From Bradymonas sp963697525 (GTDB taxonomy: Bacteria > Myxococcota_A > Bradymonadia > Bradymonadales > Bradymonadaceae): a stretch of 64,000 nt of DNA. The first letter of the stretch is position 1; each line of letters begins with the position of its first letter. The DNA is taken from assembly GCA_963697525.1 (NCBI GenBank), contig OY969087.1, positions 3,782,001 through 3,846,000 of the forward strand, given 5' to 3'. The position numbers were made by a program, and so were the translations under genes. This document shows, in pieces, positions 45,521 to 56,950 of the stretch. The notes below the pieces were generated by a model. The model was not told where the DNA came from, made no database searches, and saw only the letters and a list, made by a program, of their open reading frames with translations.

Positions 45521-48500
45521 TCACGACGATTCCAGCTTCTGGAGCAATATCTCGCAGCCGGCGACGCGGTCCGGCGCCTCGATCTTCCAGTGGTCGCGGG
45601 CGAGCTCGAGGGCGCTTCGGGCCAGCCGGTCGCGTCCGCCGCGCGCGGCGGCCTCCCCGAGGTGTTGAGCGAGCAGGGCGAGGTCGTGGGCGTAGTTGAT
45701 GCGCCCGCCGATGCGCTTTTGGGCGGAGTCGAACAGCGACTGCGCCGCCTTCCATTTGCCCTGCGCCGCCTCGCAGGCGGCCACGCCCACGATCGGCAGT
45801 CCCATCCACAGCCGAAAGTCGTGCTTGTCCATGCAGATGCGGCTGTCGCGGAAGCGGCGGTGGGCGGCCTCGAAGTGGCCGCGCTGGAACTCGGCCATGC
45901 CGATATTGTACAGGCAGACGCAGGGCAGGCGGATCGCGCCCACGCCGGTGCTCAGGGCGTAGGCGCGCCGGTAGTGGTCGATGGCTTCGTCGAGGTGGCC
46001 CTCCAGGCGGCGAAGCTCGCCCATATTCGACCACGCCTGGGCTTCATTGACCGGCGAGAGGTATTGCTGGGCGGCGCGCAGAAACCGCTGGGCGTGAAAG
46101 CGCGACTGCTCCAGGTCTTGCTGGGGGCCGGCCAGGTAATACTGGGTGTAGCGCTCGTGGATGAGCGCCCGGTGGCGCTGGTCGTGGGCGGCGCTCAGCC
46201 GGCGAGCCTGCTTGAGGGCGTGCAGCATTTCGTTGAACCGGCCCACGCGGCGTTGGGCGGCGCTCATGCTCAACAAGGTGTCCACGGCCTCCTCGGCCAT
46301 GCCGTTTTCCTCGAAGATGGAGCGCGCCGACTCGAAGGAGTCCAGCGCGTCGGCGAAGTTGCCGTCGTGGGCCAGGGTGCGCGCCTCCTCGAGCAGGGCC
46401 AAGCCCAGCTCGCGCAGCCAGCCGTGGGCGCGCGCCTGGTCCATGGCGCGTTCGATGAGGGCGGCGGCGGCGTCGCGGTCGTGGGCGTGGCGGTACTGGC
46501 GCATCAAGTAGGCGCGCTGCAGCCACGCCTGCACGCGGCGCACGTCCGGGCCCATGTCGAGCTGCTCGCAGATTCTGGTCGACCCGGTCGAGCACCTCCA
46601 GGCCGCCCGGGCAGTCGTCGGTCTGGCGGGCCTCGTTGGCCGCCGCCAGCAGCGGCTCGAGGGCCTCTTCGAGCTCGCCGGCGCGGTAGAGGTGGTCGCC
46701 CCAGCGCCGCCACACCCCGGGGGTCTCCAGCCCGTAGAGCTCGTCGAGCATGATGATGCAGTTGTGCTGGTGGTAGACCCAGCGGTCGGCCTGCTTGGCG
46801 CCGCGCTCGACGACCTCGCGCAGCGCCCCGTGCACGAACGCCCAGCCCTGGGGCTCGCGCACCGCCAACTTGTGGGTGACCAGGGCGGCGACCAGGTCCT
46901 CGGGGACCTCCAGGCCCAGATTTTTGCAGGCGGTGCGCCACTCCATCCAGGCGACCTGGGGGCCCAGGGCGGCGCCGACCTCGATGACCTGGCGCACCTC
47001 CTCGGCGCGGGCCGGGTAGCGCTGCTGCAGGAAGCGAACGATGCGCTCCTCGCACAGCTCGGTGAGGTCGGCGGGCAGCGGGGCGGCGGCGCCCTCGCGC
47101 AGCGCAAAGCCCTGCGGGGAGGGCACGAGCACGTCGCGCTCCACCCAGTCGCGCACCAATTGGACGGCAAATAGCGGGTTGCCGGCGGTGCGTTCTTCGA
47201 CCTGCCAGGCCAATTGCGGGCTCAGCGTGAGCAGGTGCTCGATGAGCTCGGCGTGGTTGGGCGAGGGGAGCGGGCCGAGCTCGATGTCGGTGACCTGGTC
47301 GCGGCGGGTCAACGCCTCTAGGCGGTCGGCGATCGCCGGGCGTCGCGCCAGATCCTCGTCGCGCGCCGTCAAGATGAACAGCACCGGGGTGGCGTCGTCG
47401 GCGTCGAGCACGTACTCGACCATACCCATCGCATCGGTCGCCCACGGGATATCGTCCAACCAGACCAGCGCCGGGCGCTCGGCACACAGCGCCTCGACAA
47501 ACCGGCCGATGACGGCGTGACGATCGCGTTCGGAGCGCACGTCCACCGAGGGGCCGTCGAGCTGGTCGTGGGCCGCCCCCGGGCGCAAAAATTCGGTGAT
47601 GCCCCGGGCGGTGTAGTCGAGCAGGTAGGCCTCCTCCTGGGGAGCCTCCAGGGCGAAGAGGGGCTCGAGCTGGGTGCACACACGCCGGTAGATCTGGGCG
47701 GGGGCGAGCCCCCAGGCGCTCAACGGCTGCTCGAGCATGCGTCGAAGCGACTCCGCCGGCGGGGTCTGCGCGCTGTGCTGGGCGGTCAGGATGCTGGCGG
47801 CGCCGACTTCGTGGGCGCGCTGGCAGATCCACTGGGCCAGCCGGCTCTTGCCGGTGCCGGAGGCGCCGCGCAGGACCACCGCGCGCGGTCGGGGATCGTC
47901 GACCAGGGCGCTGAGCTGCTCCCAGATCTGGTCGCGCTCGCTCTCGCGGCCGATAAACTCCACCTCGCGCAGCCCGAACAGGTTGAGCCCGGCGCCGATC
48001 AGGTGCATACCCGGCTTGGGCGGGGTCTCGCGCCGCCAGGTCGGCGGCAGCGGGGGCAACTCCCAGCCGGGCTGCTCGTCGCAGGCCAGCTCGGGTGCGG
48101 GCAGCCGACGCCCGCCGTCGAATTGCTCGCTCTGGCGCCAGTGGGACTTGGGAAACGACAGGTGGTCGGCCCCGGCGCTGTCGGCCACCTCCAGGGTGGG
48201 CATCTGTTCGACGTAGGTGTCGCGGGTCTCATCGAGCGTGGCGCGCACCTGCTCGTTGGCCAACTCGGCGGTGGACGGGCCGATGTCGACGCTGTCGGCG
48301 CGCTCGACCGCCTGGGACACGGCCCCGTGGGTCGACAGCGGGCGGCTGGGCAGCTCCGGCGCCAGGCGGATCAGCGCCCAGGCGGCGTCGGCGGCGCGGC
48401 GAAACCGGCGGTGCGGATCTTTTTCCAGCAGGCGCATCACCCAGGCTTCGAAGCCCTCGGGCACCGCAAAACGCGTGCTCATCGGCGGGGGCGCGTCGTC

Positions 48501-49217
48501 GAGGTGGCGCATGGCCAGTTTGACGAAATTCTGCTCGACAAACGGCGGGCGCCCGCAGGCGAACTCGTAGGCCACGCACCCCACGGCGTACAGGTCGGTC
48601 CACGGGCCGTAGTCGCGCCAGGAGCCCTCCAACTGCTCGGGCGGCGAGTAGTCCGGCGAGCCCCGATAGATCCCGTTTTCCTGGGTGGTGGGGCTGCTGT
48701 ACGGGTCGAGCGCGTGGGCAATGCCAAAGTCGGTCAGCTTGTAGCGCACCCGCCCGTGAGGCGTCGACGCCAGCAAGATATTGGTCGGCTTGACGTCGCG
48801 GTGAATCACCCCGCGGGCGTGGGCGTAGCCCAGCGCGTCGAGCAATTGGAGCAGCAAGTCGCGCAGCTCGGTCCACCCCGAAATCAGGTTGAGGTTGGTC
48901 AACGAGCCCCGGTCGGCCAATTCCATGGCCAGCATGGGGCTTCCGGCCACCAGAGCCCCGTCGGAGGCCCGGGCGGTGGCCGTCGGAATGGTGCCGTAGT
49001 CGTACACCGACACGATCCCTGGATGGGCCAGCCCGGCGACCGCCTGGACTTCGCGCTCGAACTCCTCGCGAAAGTCGGCGTCGCGGGCGGTCGTATCCGA
49101 CAGCGCCTTGATCGCCACCGCGATGGACTGCTCGCGGTGGATGGCCTTCCACACCGCGCCCATCCCGCCGCTTCCCAGCGGTTCGATAAGGTCAAATGGT
49201 CCCAGAGGTATCGCCAT
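45521..49217 (-). pseudogene. Ser/Thr kinase-AAA ATPase-TPR regulator, frameshifted
   Basis: Order from the ATG at 49217: Hanks-type kinase with LGSGGMGAVW, VAIKAL, VIHRDVKPTNIL (about 139) and LTDFGIAHA; a linker; a STAND-like ATPase with Walker A GASGTGKSRL (about 457) and Walker B ALVWLDDIPW; then TPR-like helices. At 46571-46577 the frame shifts; the remaining 350 codons (from CEQLDMGPDVRRVQAW to the end KLESS) are in the next frame. Deleting one base gives a 1231-residue protein of normal architecture for myxobacterial AAA-containing kinases. The upstream 72 codons of the longer frame look non-coding. It is divergent from the large TPR lipoprotein. A null mutation or a sequencing error are equally possible. 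Confidence 0.85.
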
Positions 49218-49456
49218 AAGTGGGCTTCCCAGACACCTAACATCGTGGTTCAGGTCGTTGATTGACTTACTGCAGAAGCTAACCCCATTGGCCGACGCCG
49301 ACAATGCCCACGGTGCCAAACCACGATTGTTTCGGTTGTCTCGGCGTCTCGGCCACGGCGAGGCAGTTGGGTTGGTGGTTTGAACGCGTTGTGTGATATG
49401 TAGGTGGGCATGGTGAAACGGTGTTTCGGGCACTCGATGATGGGCGGCGCCGCGTC

Positions 49457-52400
49457 ATGACATTGCATCGCTTTGGCTCAACCGTGGTCTTGCTGGCATG
49501 GGTATGCTGGTGTGGCGGGTGTGCGAGCGCGCCCGCCGCCGGGCCGCGCAGGCCGTTGACCGGCGACGCCCTCGCGCAGGTCCACCGCGACATCACCGAG
49601 GCCCACGCGCGCCTGGATCTCGTCGCCGCACGTGAGGCCGCCGCCGACGGTCGTTGGAACGACTGCGAAACCCTGGCTCGCCAGGCCTACGCCTCCCAAG
49701 AGTACAAGGCCGAGGCCGGCCGCCTGTTGGGGGAAGCGCTGGGAAACCAGCGGCGTTTTCGCGAACAGCTCGACGTCTACCGCCAGGTGCGCGCCCTCGA
49801 CCCCGACGCCATCCCCGACGCGGAGTACGTCGAGGCGTTGGTCGGCGTCATCGGAAAGACGCGCTACCGCCGGGCCGACCGGCGTCTGAACTTGCGCCTG
49901 CAGGTGGCTCGACTCGATCCATCCAACCCCGCCGGCTCGTTGAAGGCGATTCGCCAGGACATGGCCAGCGCCATCGACGAGGCCTATCAACACCGACAGT
50001 GGAAACAGTTGCGCTCGCTGACCGAGGCGCTGCGCACCTCACCACCGCCGCCCGGCGAGGCGTTGGCGGCGAGCACCACGCTGGGCGTCGACTGGATGCA
50101 CGCCATCGCGCTGTACGAGATCGGTGAGAAGGCGCGCGCTCGGCGCGAACTCGGCCGCCTGATGGCCCCCGAAAGGGTCCGGTCGATGTCGCTCATGGGG
50201 CTGGCGCGCTTGGCTGAATTCTTCGAGGATATCGGCGAACACGCCCAGATTCTGCGGCTGTACGACGTCGCTCTGGCAGACGCCTCCATGCCGCACTCGC
50301 GGCGGCGCCAGCGCCTGCTATACATCTTCGCGACGTATTTGCTGCACGCCAATGTGCCGGCGAACAAGCGCTGGGGGGAGGCGATACTTCGCGAGTATGT
50401 CGCCGTGGGGACCTCCCCGCAGATCGCCAAGCCCGACGCCTGGCTCGCCAATCAGCGCCGGCAGGTCTTCCGTCGGGCGTATCAGTTGGCCTCCGGCTCG
50501 GGGTTGGACGCGCTCGCCGGCGAACTGTTTACCGAGAGCATCATGAACGGGACGCTCTCCCAGTACGACGCAGAGGCCTATTTTCGGAGCCTGGTCTTTG
50601 CCCAGAAGCTCGCCCAAGCTCACAGCCTGCTCGACAAGTACCTGCGCGGCCACCCGGGTGTTCGTTCCCTGCGCGATGTCGCCGAATGGGCCATTCGCGC
50701 GCATCAGTGGAAGTGGGCGTTCGCGTATACCAACAAAGCGCTTCGCCAAAAGCCGGGGAACGTCGAATTGTGGCTCGACCTGGCCCGCGTGGCCGCCAAG
50801 GCCAACGATAAGACAGCCCTGAAGCGGGCTGCCAGGCAGTTGGGGCGGATGAAGGGGCTGTCCGACTCTGACACTGCCCGGGCTGTCGACATCTTCCAGA
50901 CCGCAGGCATGAGCGGGCGCGTCGTGGCGTTGCTCGAACGCCGGCACCGGCGCCTGCCGGGCAATGTGAACGCCACCTTTGCGCTGGTCAAAGGCCTGGT
51001 CAAGGCCGGCCATAAACGACGGGCGAAGGCCGTGCTGCTGGAGACGGCGCGACATACGAGCGGGGACTACTACTCGCTGTCATCGTTGGCCAGCCTCGCC
51101 TCGGCCCAGCTCGACGACGCCACGGCGTTGCAGGTCTACCTGACGGCGGGCGACAAGCTCGACGCGCGCACGCGGATCGCCGCGGCCGAAGTGGCCATCA
51201 TGAGTGGCGACCTGGATACGTTCGACCGTCTGGTCGGCCAGATCGAGCACGGCAACCCCAACCCCGAAGATCTGTATACGCTTTGGGGGGTGGTTTCCCA
51301 TACGCCGCACGACAAACGGCGTTTCGAGGTCCTCGAAGCGTTGATCAATTCGGTCGGCCACACCCGCTTCCCCCAACTGCGGACCACATTGCTGCGTCAC
51401 TACTTGAAGGTGGGCCGCACGGCCGACGCCTTCGCGCTGTGGGACGCCGACCGGGCGATGAGCGTGGCCGACGCGATGTACGAAATGAGGCACTACACGG
51501 TGTCCGTCGACGTCGCGAGCCGGCGGGCGCTGCTGGCCGAATATCACAAGCGTCACCCCCACGACGAGGTGTCGGCGGCGGTCCTGCTCAAAGTCGGCGA
51601 GATGTATCGGCAGGCGGGACGCGATGTGGCGCGCGAGCCGGGCAATGGCCCGGAGGCCGACAAACTGCGCGCGAAGGCGCGCGACTACTTCGCGCGCTGC
51701 CTGAGCAAGAGCGCCGCGGCCAATAAGAGCCTCCTCGAGCTGGCCGGCTTCTTCGACCGCGACGGGTTCGACGGCCTCGCCGAGCACGCCTACCTGGCGA
51801 GCGCGCGCCTCAACCCGCACTCGGCGGAGGCCTGGCTCGACTACGCGAAGTTTCTGCTGGCCCACGGGCGCTACGAGGCCGCCAATCAGGTGTTCGTGCG
51901 CTACGTCCAAGAGGGGCGCGCGACGCGGGCGGAGTCGTCGATGATCGCCGCCAAGACGCTGGCAGCCGACGGCGATCACGTCCACGCCGAGGCCTTTTTC
52001 CGCGCCACGTTGCACTATGCCAACCACCACAAGCTGTCCAAATCCGAGCAACGCCGCATCCTCATCGAGGTCGGCCGCGGCCTGGGCTCGATATATCTGG
52101 ACGATGGCCGCGTCGAGGATTTTCTGGAGCTGACCTCGGACTATTACGCCAAATACACCGGGCGCCACCCCTATTTGAAAGCGACCGACCGGCGCATCGA
52201 CCTCGACGGGTTGTCGAGCCACGGCCTGCTCGCCCAATTCGTCGCCCGCCTCGATCGGCTGGCGCCGGAGAGCGCGGTCGTGCGAAATCATCGTGACCAA
52301 TATGCGCGCGCCCTGTGGGCCGTGGGACGACGCCGTGATGCCTGGACACAGTTCCAGAAGAGCGTCTCGCCGGGATACGGGTCTGGCTATCGTTGGCTGA

Positions 52401-55400
52401 AGATCGCCAGATTTCTGGACAGCCACGGCGGCCACAAGCTGGCCGCAACGGCCTGCGATCGGGCGGTGCGCAACAGCAAGGGATACGGCAGCGTCTCGGC
52501 GCTGGCGCGGCGCGCGATGTTTCTGGTGCGCCAGGGCCATTTCGAGGCGGCCATCGCCGACTATTTCGCGGCCGCCAGGGCCGGCCTTCGCTCGAAATAT
52601 GCCTATCGGGCGATGCTCGAGGAGTTCGCGGCGGTCGGCCAAGAGACGTTGGCCCGCGCGGCGGCGCTTCGCGACGACAGCCCGTTCAAGTCCCTCGCCA
52701 AGCAGCAGCGCCCATCGCAGGGTGTGCCCACGGGCTCGGCCGCCGAGCTGGTTCGATGGGCCGACCATCAGGTGAGCGCCGGGGCGCAGTGGCTCGACGT
52801 CGGCGATGCGTTGCTCGGCGCCGGACGTTTCGGGGCGTTGGCAGCGGTCATCAACGCGCGTCTGGACAAGGGCGACAACGACACCGCCGCCGATCTGGCG
52901 TGGACGGCGCGAGATGGGCTGGCGCGCATCGACGCGCTGGCGCCGATCATCGAGCGGCTCAAAGGCCACGTCGCTCGAAGCAAGTCCAAATACCTCGCCG
53001 AGTTGCTCTTCGAGGAGGAGCTTCGCGCCGGGCATCCCGCAAAGGCGCTGTCCGTGCTGGAGCGCACCGGCCTCGCCAGGACGGAAGCCCGCGCCAGCCT
53101 GAGCCTGGTCGTCGGTCGGCAGAGCGGCCCGGATGCAGGGCTGACGAGGTTGTTGGCGCGGCGCCACCGGTACCGCTACTTCGCGCACCTGCCGATGAAC
53201 CTGGAGTTCCTTCGTCTGGGAGGCGACCAGGCCATGGAGTCGCTGCTCGAGCAAGTGGTGCCGTTGATGGCCGCGAATAGCCGCCTTGCCGTCGCCTACA
53301 CCAATCTGCTGCTGCGCACCCGTGGAGTGGGCCACGCGCTGGCGTTTTTGCGCTCGCTGCTCGCCTACGCGTCGACGACGCCCTCCAACCACCTGCAGCG
53401 CGTCGATCCGATGCGCGACGTAGCACGGGGGCTGGCGCTGCTGTACTCGGCCGGCTACACCGACGAGGTGCACGCGTTCGTCATGACGCTCGACACGTCG
53501 GCACGCCGGGGCGCCGGCATGCGCCGGTTGATCAGCAACGTGGCGCCGGAGGCCAAGCCCGCCGACGAGCACGGTGCGTCCAGCCACTCGACCCGTGTCG
53601 GCGACGCCGTCGCCCGCGCCGACCGGCTGATCGCCGCCGGCGAATACGAGCGGGCCAGGGCCGTGCTCGACGGTGTGACGCACGCCGCCGTCGGGCGCGG
53701 CCACGCGCGCTCGGTGCGGGCGCGCCCGGCGCTGGTCGTGGAGTGGGTCAAATTCTACGCCGAGTCCGGCGACGAGCGCGGCCTTCGGCGGCTGCTCGAC
53801 CACTGGCAAGAGCGGGCCGCCTGGCATCCAGACGCAGTTCGCAGCCTTATCGGCGCGTTGAAGGCCAACGGGTATTTCGAGCAGGCGGCGCGGGTGGCCC
53901 GCGATCGCGCCGAGCGAACGCCGACCGACCACGCCATCGAGACGGCGCTGGCGGAGTCGGCGCGGGTGGGTGACCGCGACAGCGTCGAGCGGCTGCTGCC
54001 GCGGTACTGGCGCCAGGTCGGCGAGCGCGGCCAGCGCTTCGGCCGGATCAATTATATCAAGGACATCGCCATGTCCTTCGATCCAGACATCGCCCGGGTG
54101 ATGCTCCAGCCGTATGTCGACGCGGCCCCCGCGGTCTATGGTCCGCGCGTCGCCCAGATCATCGTCAGCGTGCGTGCCGGCGACGGCGCGGCGACGCGCA
54201 AGGCCATCGCCCGTTTCGTCGAGCGCTACGGCGCCGAACAGCGCGCGGTGGATCTGTTGGTCGACGCGCTCGACCGGCAGCGCGCCTTCATGGAGATCGT
54301 GCGTTACCTCGCGCCCAAGGTGCAGGCATCGGGGTTGTCGGCCGCGGCTGTGCGGACGGTGGCGCGCGCCCACCTCGAAGTCGGCTTCGTCGACCGGGCG
54401 ATGCACTTTTTGGACGCCCTGGTCGAGCGGGCGGCCAATCGCGAGGCGCAGGCCGCGACGCTGGCCTACGACCTCGCCGTCGACGGCTATCCGCAGGCGG
54501 CGGCGCGCCTGGTGCGGCGGGCCTTCAAGGAGGGGGGCAAGCTGCCGGCGTCGTGGCTCGCCCGCGGCCTGGTCGGGCTGAGCACGAACAGCCCGACGGC
54601 GGCCAAGGATCTCGCGCACGGGGTCGCGCCGCGCGTCGGCGACGCCCAGTTGCTCCAGGACATCGCCACCGTGGCCCTTCGGGCCCGGCGCTTCGACATC
54701 GCGCGCACCTACCTGACCCGGCTGCTCGCCTTGCCCGGCCGCAGCTTTCGTGTCCAGGAGCACCCGTTGGCACGCGCCATTGTCGCGATCCGCGAGGCTG
54801 GACAGGCCCGCTGGGGCGTGCGCTTTTTGGACAAGGCCGTCCCCGGGCTGCTCGACGCCGGCTATTTCGTCAACAGCCCCCGGTGGAGTCTGCTCATCGG
54901 CAGCTTGCTGACCCAGGCGCATCTGCTGCACCGCGCCGATCGATGGTACGCGCAGTCCGTCGCCTATAGCCGCCTGACGGGCACCCAGACGCTGTATCTG
55001 CCGATGATGCTGAGCCGGCGCGCGCTCAACCAGGCGGTCAACGGCGGAGACGCCAAGCGCGCGCTCCGGTGGGCACAGCAGGCCCAGAAGTCGACGTTCG
55101 GCACGGACAGCAGCGTGCTCGTCTGCCTGGCCATCGCGGCGTACAAAAACGGCGATGTCGACCGCGCCACGAAGGCCTACCGCATGGCCAAGCGCTTCGG
55201 CTTCGACGACCAGCGCAACTTTGTGCCGGTCGCCGAGCACCTGGCTCAGTTGGCCGCCCGCGGCAGCACCAGCGTCGACCCTCCCGGTGGCGTATCCCGT
55301 CTGCTGGGCCGGCGCACCCTTCAGTTCGTCCCGCAGGGACTGCTCAGCGGCAGCAACTCCCACCTGCGGCCTTACCAGCCCCAGCGCCACCACTATTATA

Positions 55401-55408
55401 CGTTTTGA
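49457..55408 (+). CDS. Very large TPR-type lipoprotein
   Basis: A 1983-residue helical protein with a lipoprotein signal MTLHRFGSTVVLLAWVCWCGGC (Cys22). The rest is almost entirely alpha-helical with many degenerate TPR/SEL1-like pairs: for example AREAAADGRWNDCETLARQAY, AHSLLDKYLRGHPGVRSL, KFLLAHGRYEAANQVFVRYV and RFDIARTYLTRLL. No enzymatic motif was found. The ATG at 49457 is preferred because it starts the signal; a GTG-type start at 49421 precedes it. It is divergent from the frameshifted kinase gene and convergent with an AgmX-like gene 8 bp away. Likely an outer-membrane scaffold facing the periplasm; partners unknown. Confidence 0.85.
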   Translation: MTLHRFGSTVVLLAWVCWCGGCASAPAAGPRRPLTGDALAQVHRDITEAHARLDLVAAREAAADGRWNDCETLARQAYASQEYKAEAGRLLGEALGNQRRFREQLDVYRQVRALDPDAIPDAEYVEALVGVIGKTRYRRADRRLNLRLQVARLDPSNPAGSLKAIRQDMASAIDEAYQHRQWKQLRSLTEALRTSPPPPGEALAASTTLGVDWMHAIALYEIGEKARARRELGRLMAPERVRSMSLMGLARLAEFFEDIGEHAQILRLYDVALADASMPHSRRRQRLLYIFATYLLHANVPANKRWGEAILREYVAVGTSPQIAKPDAWLANQRRQVFRRAYQLASGSGLDALAGELFTESIMNGTLSQYDAEAYFRSLVFAQKLAQAHSLLDKYLRGHPGVRSLRDVAEWAIRAHQWKWAFAYTNKALRQKPGNVELWLDLARVAAKANDKTALKRAARQLGRMKGLSDSDTARAVDIFQTAGMSGRVVALLERRHRRLPGNVNATFALVKGLVKAGHKRRAKAVLLETARHTSGDYYSLSSLASLASAQLDDATALQVYLTAGDKLDARTRIAAAEVAIMSGDLDTFDRLVGQIEHGNPNPEDLYTLWGVVSHTPHDKRRFEVLEALINSVGHTRFPQLRTTLLRHYLKVGRTADAFALWDADRAMSVADAMYEMRHYTVSVDVASRRALLAEYHKRHPHDEVSAAVLLKVGEMYRQAGRDVAREPGNGPEADKLRAKARDYFARCLSKSAAANKSLLELAGFFDRDGFDGLAEHAYLASARLNPHSAEAWLDYAKFLLAHGRYEAANQVFVRYVQEGRATRAESSMIAAKTLAADGDHVHAEAFFRATLHYANHHKLSKSEQRRILIEVGRGLGSIYLDDGRVEDFLELTSDYYAKYTGRHPYLKATDRRIDLDGLSSHGLLAQFVARLDRLAPESAVVRNHRDQYARALWAVGRRRDAWTQFQKSVSPGYGSGYRWLKIARFLDSHGGHKLAATACDRAVRNSKGYGSVSALARRAMFLVRQGHFEAAIADYFAAARAGLRSKYAYRAMLEEFAAVGQETLARAAALRDDSPFKSLAKQQRPSQGVPTGSAAELVRWADHQVSAGAQWLDVGDALLGAGRFGALAAVINARLDKGDNDTAADLAWTARDGLARIDALAPIIERLKGHVARSKSKYLAELLFEEELRAGHPAKALSVLERTGLARTEARASLSLVVGRQSGPDAGLTRLLARRHRYRYFAHLPMNLEFLRLGGDQAMESLLEQVVPLMAANSRLAVAYTNLLLRTRGVGHALAFLRSLLAYASTTPSNHLQRVDPMRDVARGLALLYSAGYTDEVHAFVMTLDTSARRGAGMRRLISNVAPEAKPADEHGASSHSTRVGDAVARADRLIAAGEYERARAVLDGVTHAAVGRGHARSVRARPALVVEWVKFYAESGDERGLRRLLDHWQERAAWHPDAVRSLIGALKANGYFEQAARVARDRAERTPTDHAIETALAESARVGDRDSVERLLPRYWRQVGERGQRFGRINYIKDIAMSFDPDIARVMLQPYVDAAPAVYGPRVAQIIVSVRAGDGAATRKAIARFVERYGAEQRAVDLLVDALDRQRAFMEIVRYLAPKVQASGLSAAAVRTVARAHLEVGFVDRAMHFLDALVERAANREAQAATLAYDLAVDGYPQAAARLVRRAFKEGGKLPASWLARGLVGLSTNSPTAAKDLAHGVAPRVGDAQLLQDIATVALRARRFDIARTYLTRLLALPGRSFRVQEHPLARAIVAIREAGQARWGVRFLDKAVPGLLDAGYFVNSPRWSLLIGSLLTQAHLLHRADRWYAQSVAYSRLTGTQTLYLPMMLSRRALNQAVNGGDAKRALRWAQQAQKSTFGTDSSVLVCLAIAAYKNGDVDRATKAYRMAKRFGFDDQRNFVPVAEHLAQLAARGSTSVDPPGGVSRLLGRRTLQFVPQGLLSGSNSHLRPYQPQRHHYYTF

Positions 55409-55416
55409 CCGGCGCG

Positions 55417-56439
55417 CTACTCGCGGCTGAAGCGAAACGGGTAGTTGACCGTCACCAGGCCCCCGCCGGTCGGTGCGGGGAAGTGCCAGTGGCGAATCTT
55501 ATTGCTCAAGCACGCGGCCACTGCCGGGCTATTCATGGTGTTTTGGCGGGCGAGGGCGGCGATGACGGCGCCGTCGCCCGAGATGGTGAATTTCATGACG
55601 ACGCGTCCGGACAGGCTCGGGTGCGACTGCAGCTCCTTCTGATAGCAAAAGCCCAGCTCGCGGCGGTGTTGGCGCACGACGCGTCGGATGATCTTGCGGT
55701 CGAGCCCGCCGTCGATGATGGGGCGGCCGGGGACGGGTTCGGGGAGCTTCTGACGGTGGTCGCCTAGCCCGGGCCGGTGGTGTCTGTCGCGCTCGCCGCC
55801 GCCGCGCCCGTGGGTGTGAACGCGCGCGAGGCCGAAGCTTTCGTCGTCGCCCGGGCCGCCGCGGCCGGTCCCCCGAACGCCCAGACCGCCGGTTCCCTCG
55901 GTGGGTCCGACGTCGGCTCCGCCCATATGGTTCAGGGCGTTGTTGGCCTCCGAGCCCACCGAATCGCCGCTCGCGCCCCACATTTTTGCCGTAGACGTCC
56001 CACCGAACGCCGCGATTACCCCGGCGTTGGCCGCCACGGCCTTGTCGCGCGCGTGTCTGAGGCGTGGGTCGGCGTTGTCCGGTGCTCGCTCGATCGCCAC
56101 GCGTTTGTGGGAAGGCGCAGCGTCGGGCGAGCCCGCTGCACCCTCGTCGCCCTTGTGGCCAGCGGCAGCGTCGGTGCCCTCGTCACGGGACGGTTGCATA
56201 TGCACCTCGCGCGGCGGGGCGGCCTCGGGGATGGCGGCGATACTCGCAAATGTGTCGCGCTGGGCGAGGCCGTCGAGCTCCATGGTGGCGGCGCCCGGGG
56301 GAACGACCATGACGAACAGCAATAAGAGCGCGTGTAACAACGCGCTTAGCCCCACATAAGGGGCCGACTCCGTGTCGATCGGCGGGCGGCGGGCGAGCGC
56401 GAGAGACATCCCGCGCGGATCCATCGTGGCAGTGGTCAT
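55417..56439 (-). CDS. AgmX/TonB-family periplasmic-spanning protein
   Basis: A 340-residue protein. A cytosolic N-terminus and one membrane helix (LSALLHALLLLFVMVVPPG) are followed by a long Pro/Ala/Gly-rich periplasmic linker with GTGRGGPGDDESFGL. The C-terminal domain contains RQHRRELGFCYQKELQSHPS, LSGRVVMKFTISGDGAV and PTGGGLVTVNYPFRF, the conserved AgmX/PglI C-terminal pattern with its Cys pair (CYQKEL and the downstream ACL). Such proteins occur with gliding-motility or energy-transducing complexes in Myxococcota. GAGGA precedes the ATG at 56439; an upstream in-frame start at 56481 is less likely. Confidence 0.88.
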   Translation of the reverse strand: MTTATMDPRGMSLALARRPPIDTESAPYVGLSALLHALLLLFVMVVPPGAATMELDGLAQRDTFASIAAIPEAAPPREVHMQPSRDEGTDAAAGHKGDEGAAGSPDAAPSHKRVAIERAPDNADPRLRHARDKAVAANAGVIAAFGGTSTAKMWGASGDSVGSEANNALNHMGGADVGPTEGTGGLGVRGTGRGGPGDDESFGLARVHTHGRGGGERDRHHRPGLGDHRQKLPEPVPGRPIIDGGLDRKIIRRVVRQHRRELGFCYQKELQSHPSLSGRVVMKFTISGDGAVIAALARQNTMNSPAVAACLSNKIRHWHFPAPTGGGLVTVNYPFRFSRE

Positions 56440-56624
56440 GGCAATATCCTCTCGGGTCCATTGGCAGTACCCGTTCGACAACGCGCGGCGCGGAAAGTTC
56501 CGGGCGCCACCCGGTCACATCAAACCCGTGCATCCGTACGCGGAGTGGCCGTAGCTGGCGTTTCTACGCATGTGATGCGGAGGCATTTCCCTGAAAAGCG
56601 AGGCGGGTCGCCACCTCGAGCGCC

Positions 56625-56646
56625 CCCGTGGGTTTAGCCCCACGGG
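56625..56646. repeat. Hairpin CCCGTGGG/CCCACGGG
   Basis: Perfect 8-bp arms around a 6-base TTTAGC loop; no T tract follows on either strand, so a terminator role is doubtful. Confidence 0.6.
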
Positions 56647-56950
56647 ACGCCAAGATCGTCGGCTAAGCGAGGCGGTCTGCTACCCCCGAAAAAGCCTCGC
56701 GCGCGTTGCCGAAGCGCGCGCAATGCCCCAACTGACCCACCGTCTGGGCTCCTCGAGCCCTCCCCCATGAAACCAACCAAGACGCACCTCGGCCGTGCCC
56801 TGGGTCGTCCGCCTTTCACGCCGATATGCGGCGAGGGGCGGGTATCGGACCGGGCCGATGGCGTTGTTTCGATGCGACGGTTGCGCTTCCGTGAGGGCTA
56901 CCTCTTTGACGGCGCGACGCTGGGTTAGACGCCACGTCCTATTCGGTGCC

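Noticed and set aside
51080..55393. 1437-codon minus-strand open frame
   Set aside because: Antisense of the TPR lipoprotein; composition (Gln/Arg/His-rich) and lack of domains show it is a shadow.
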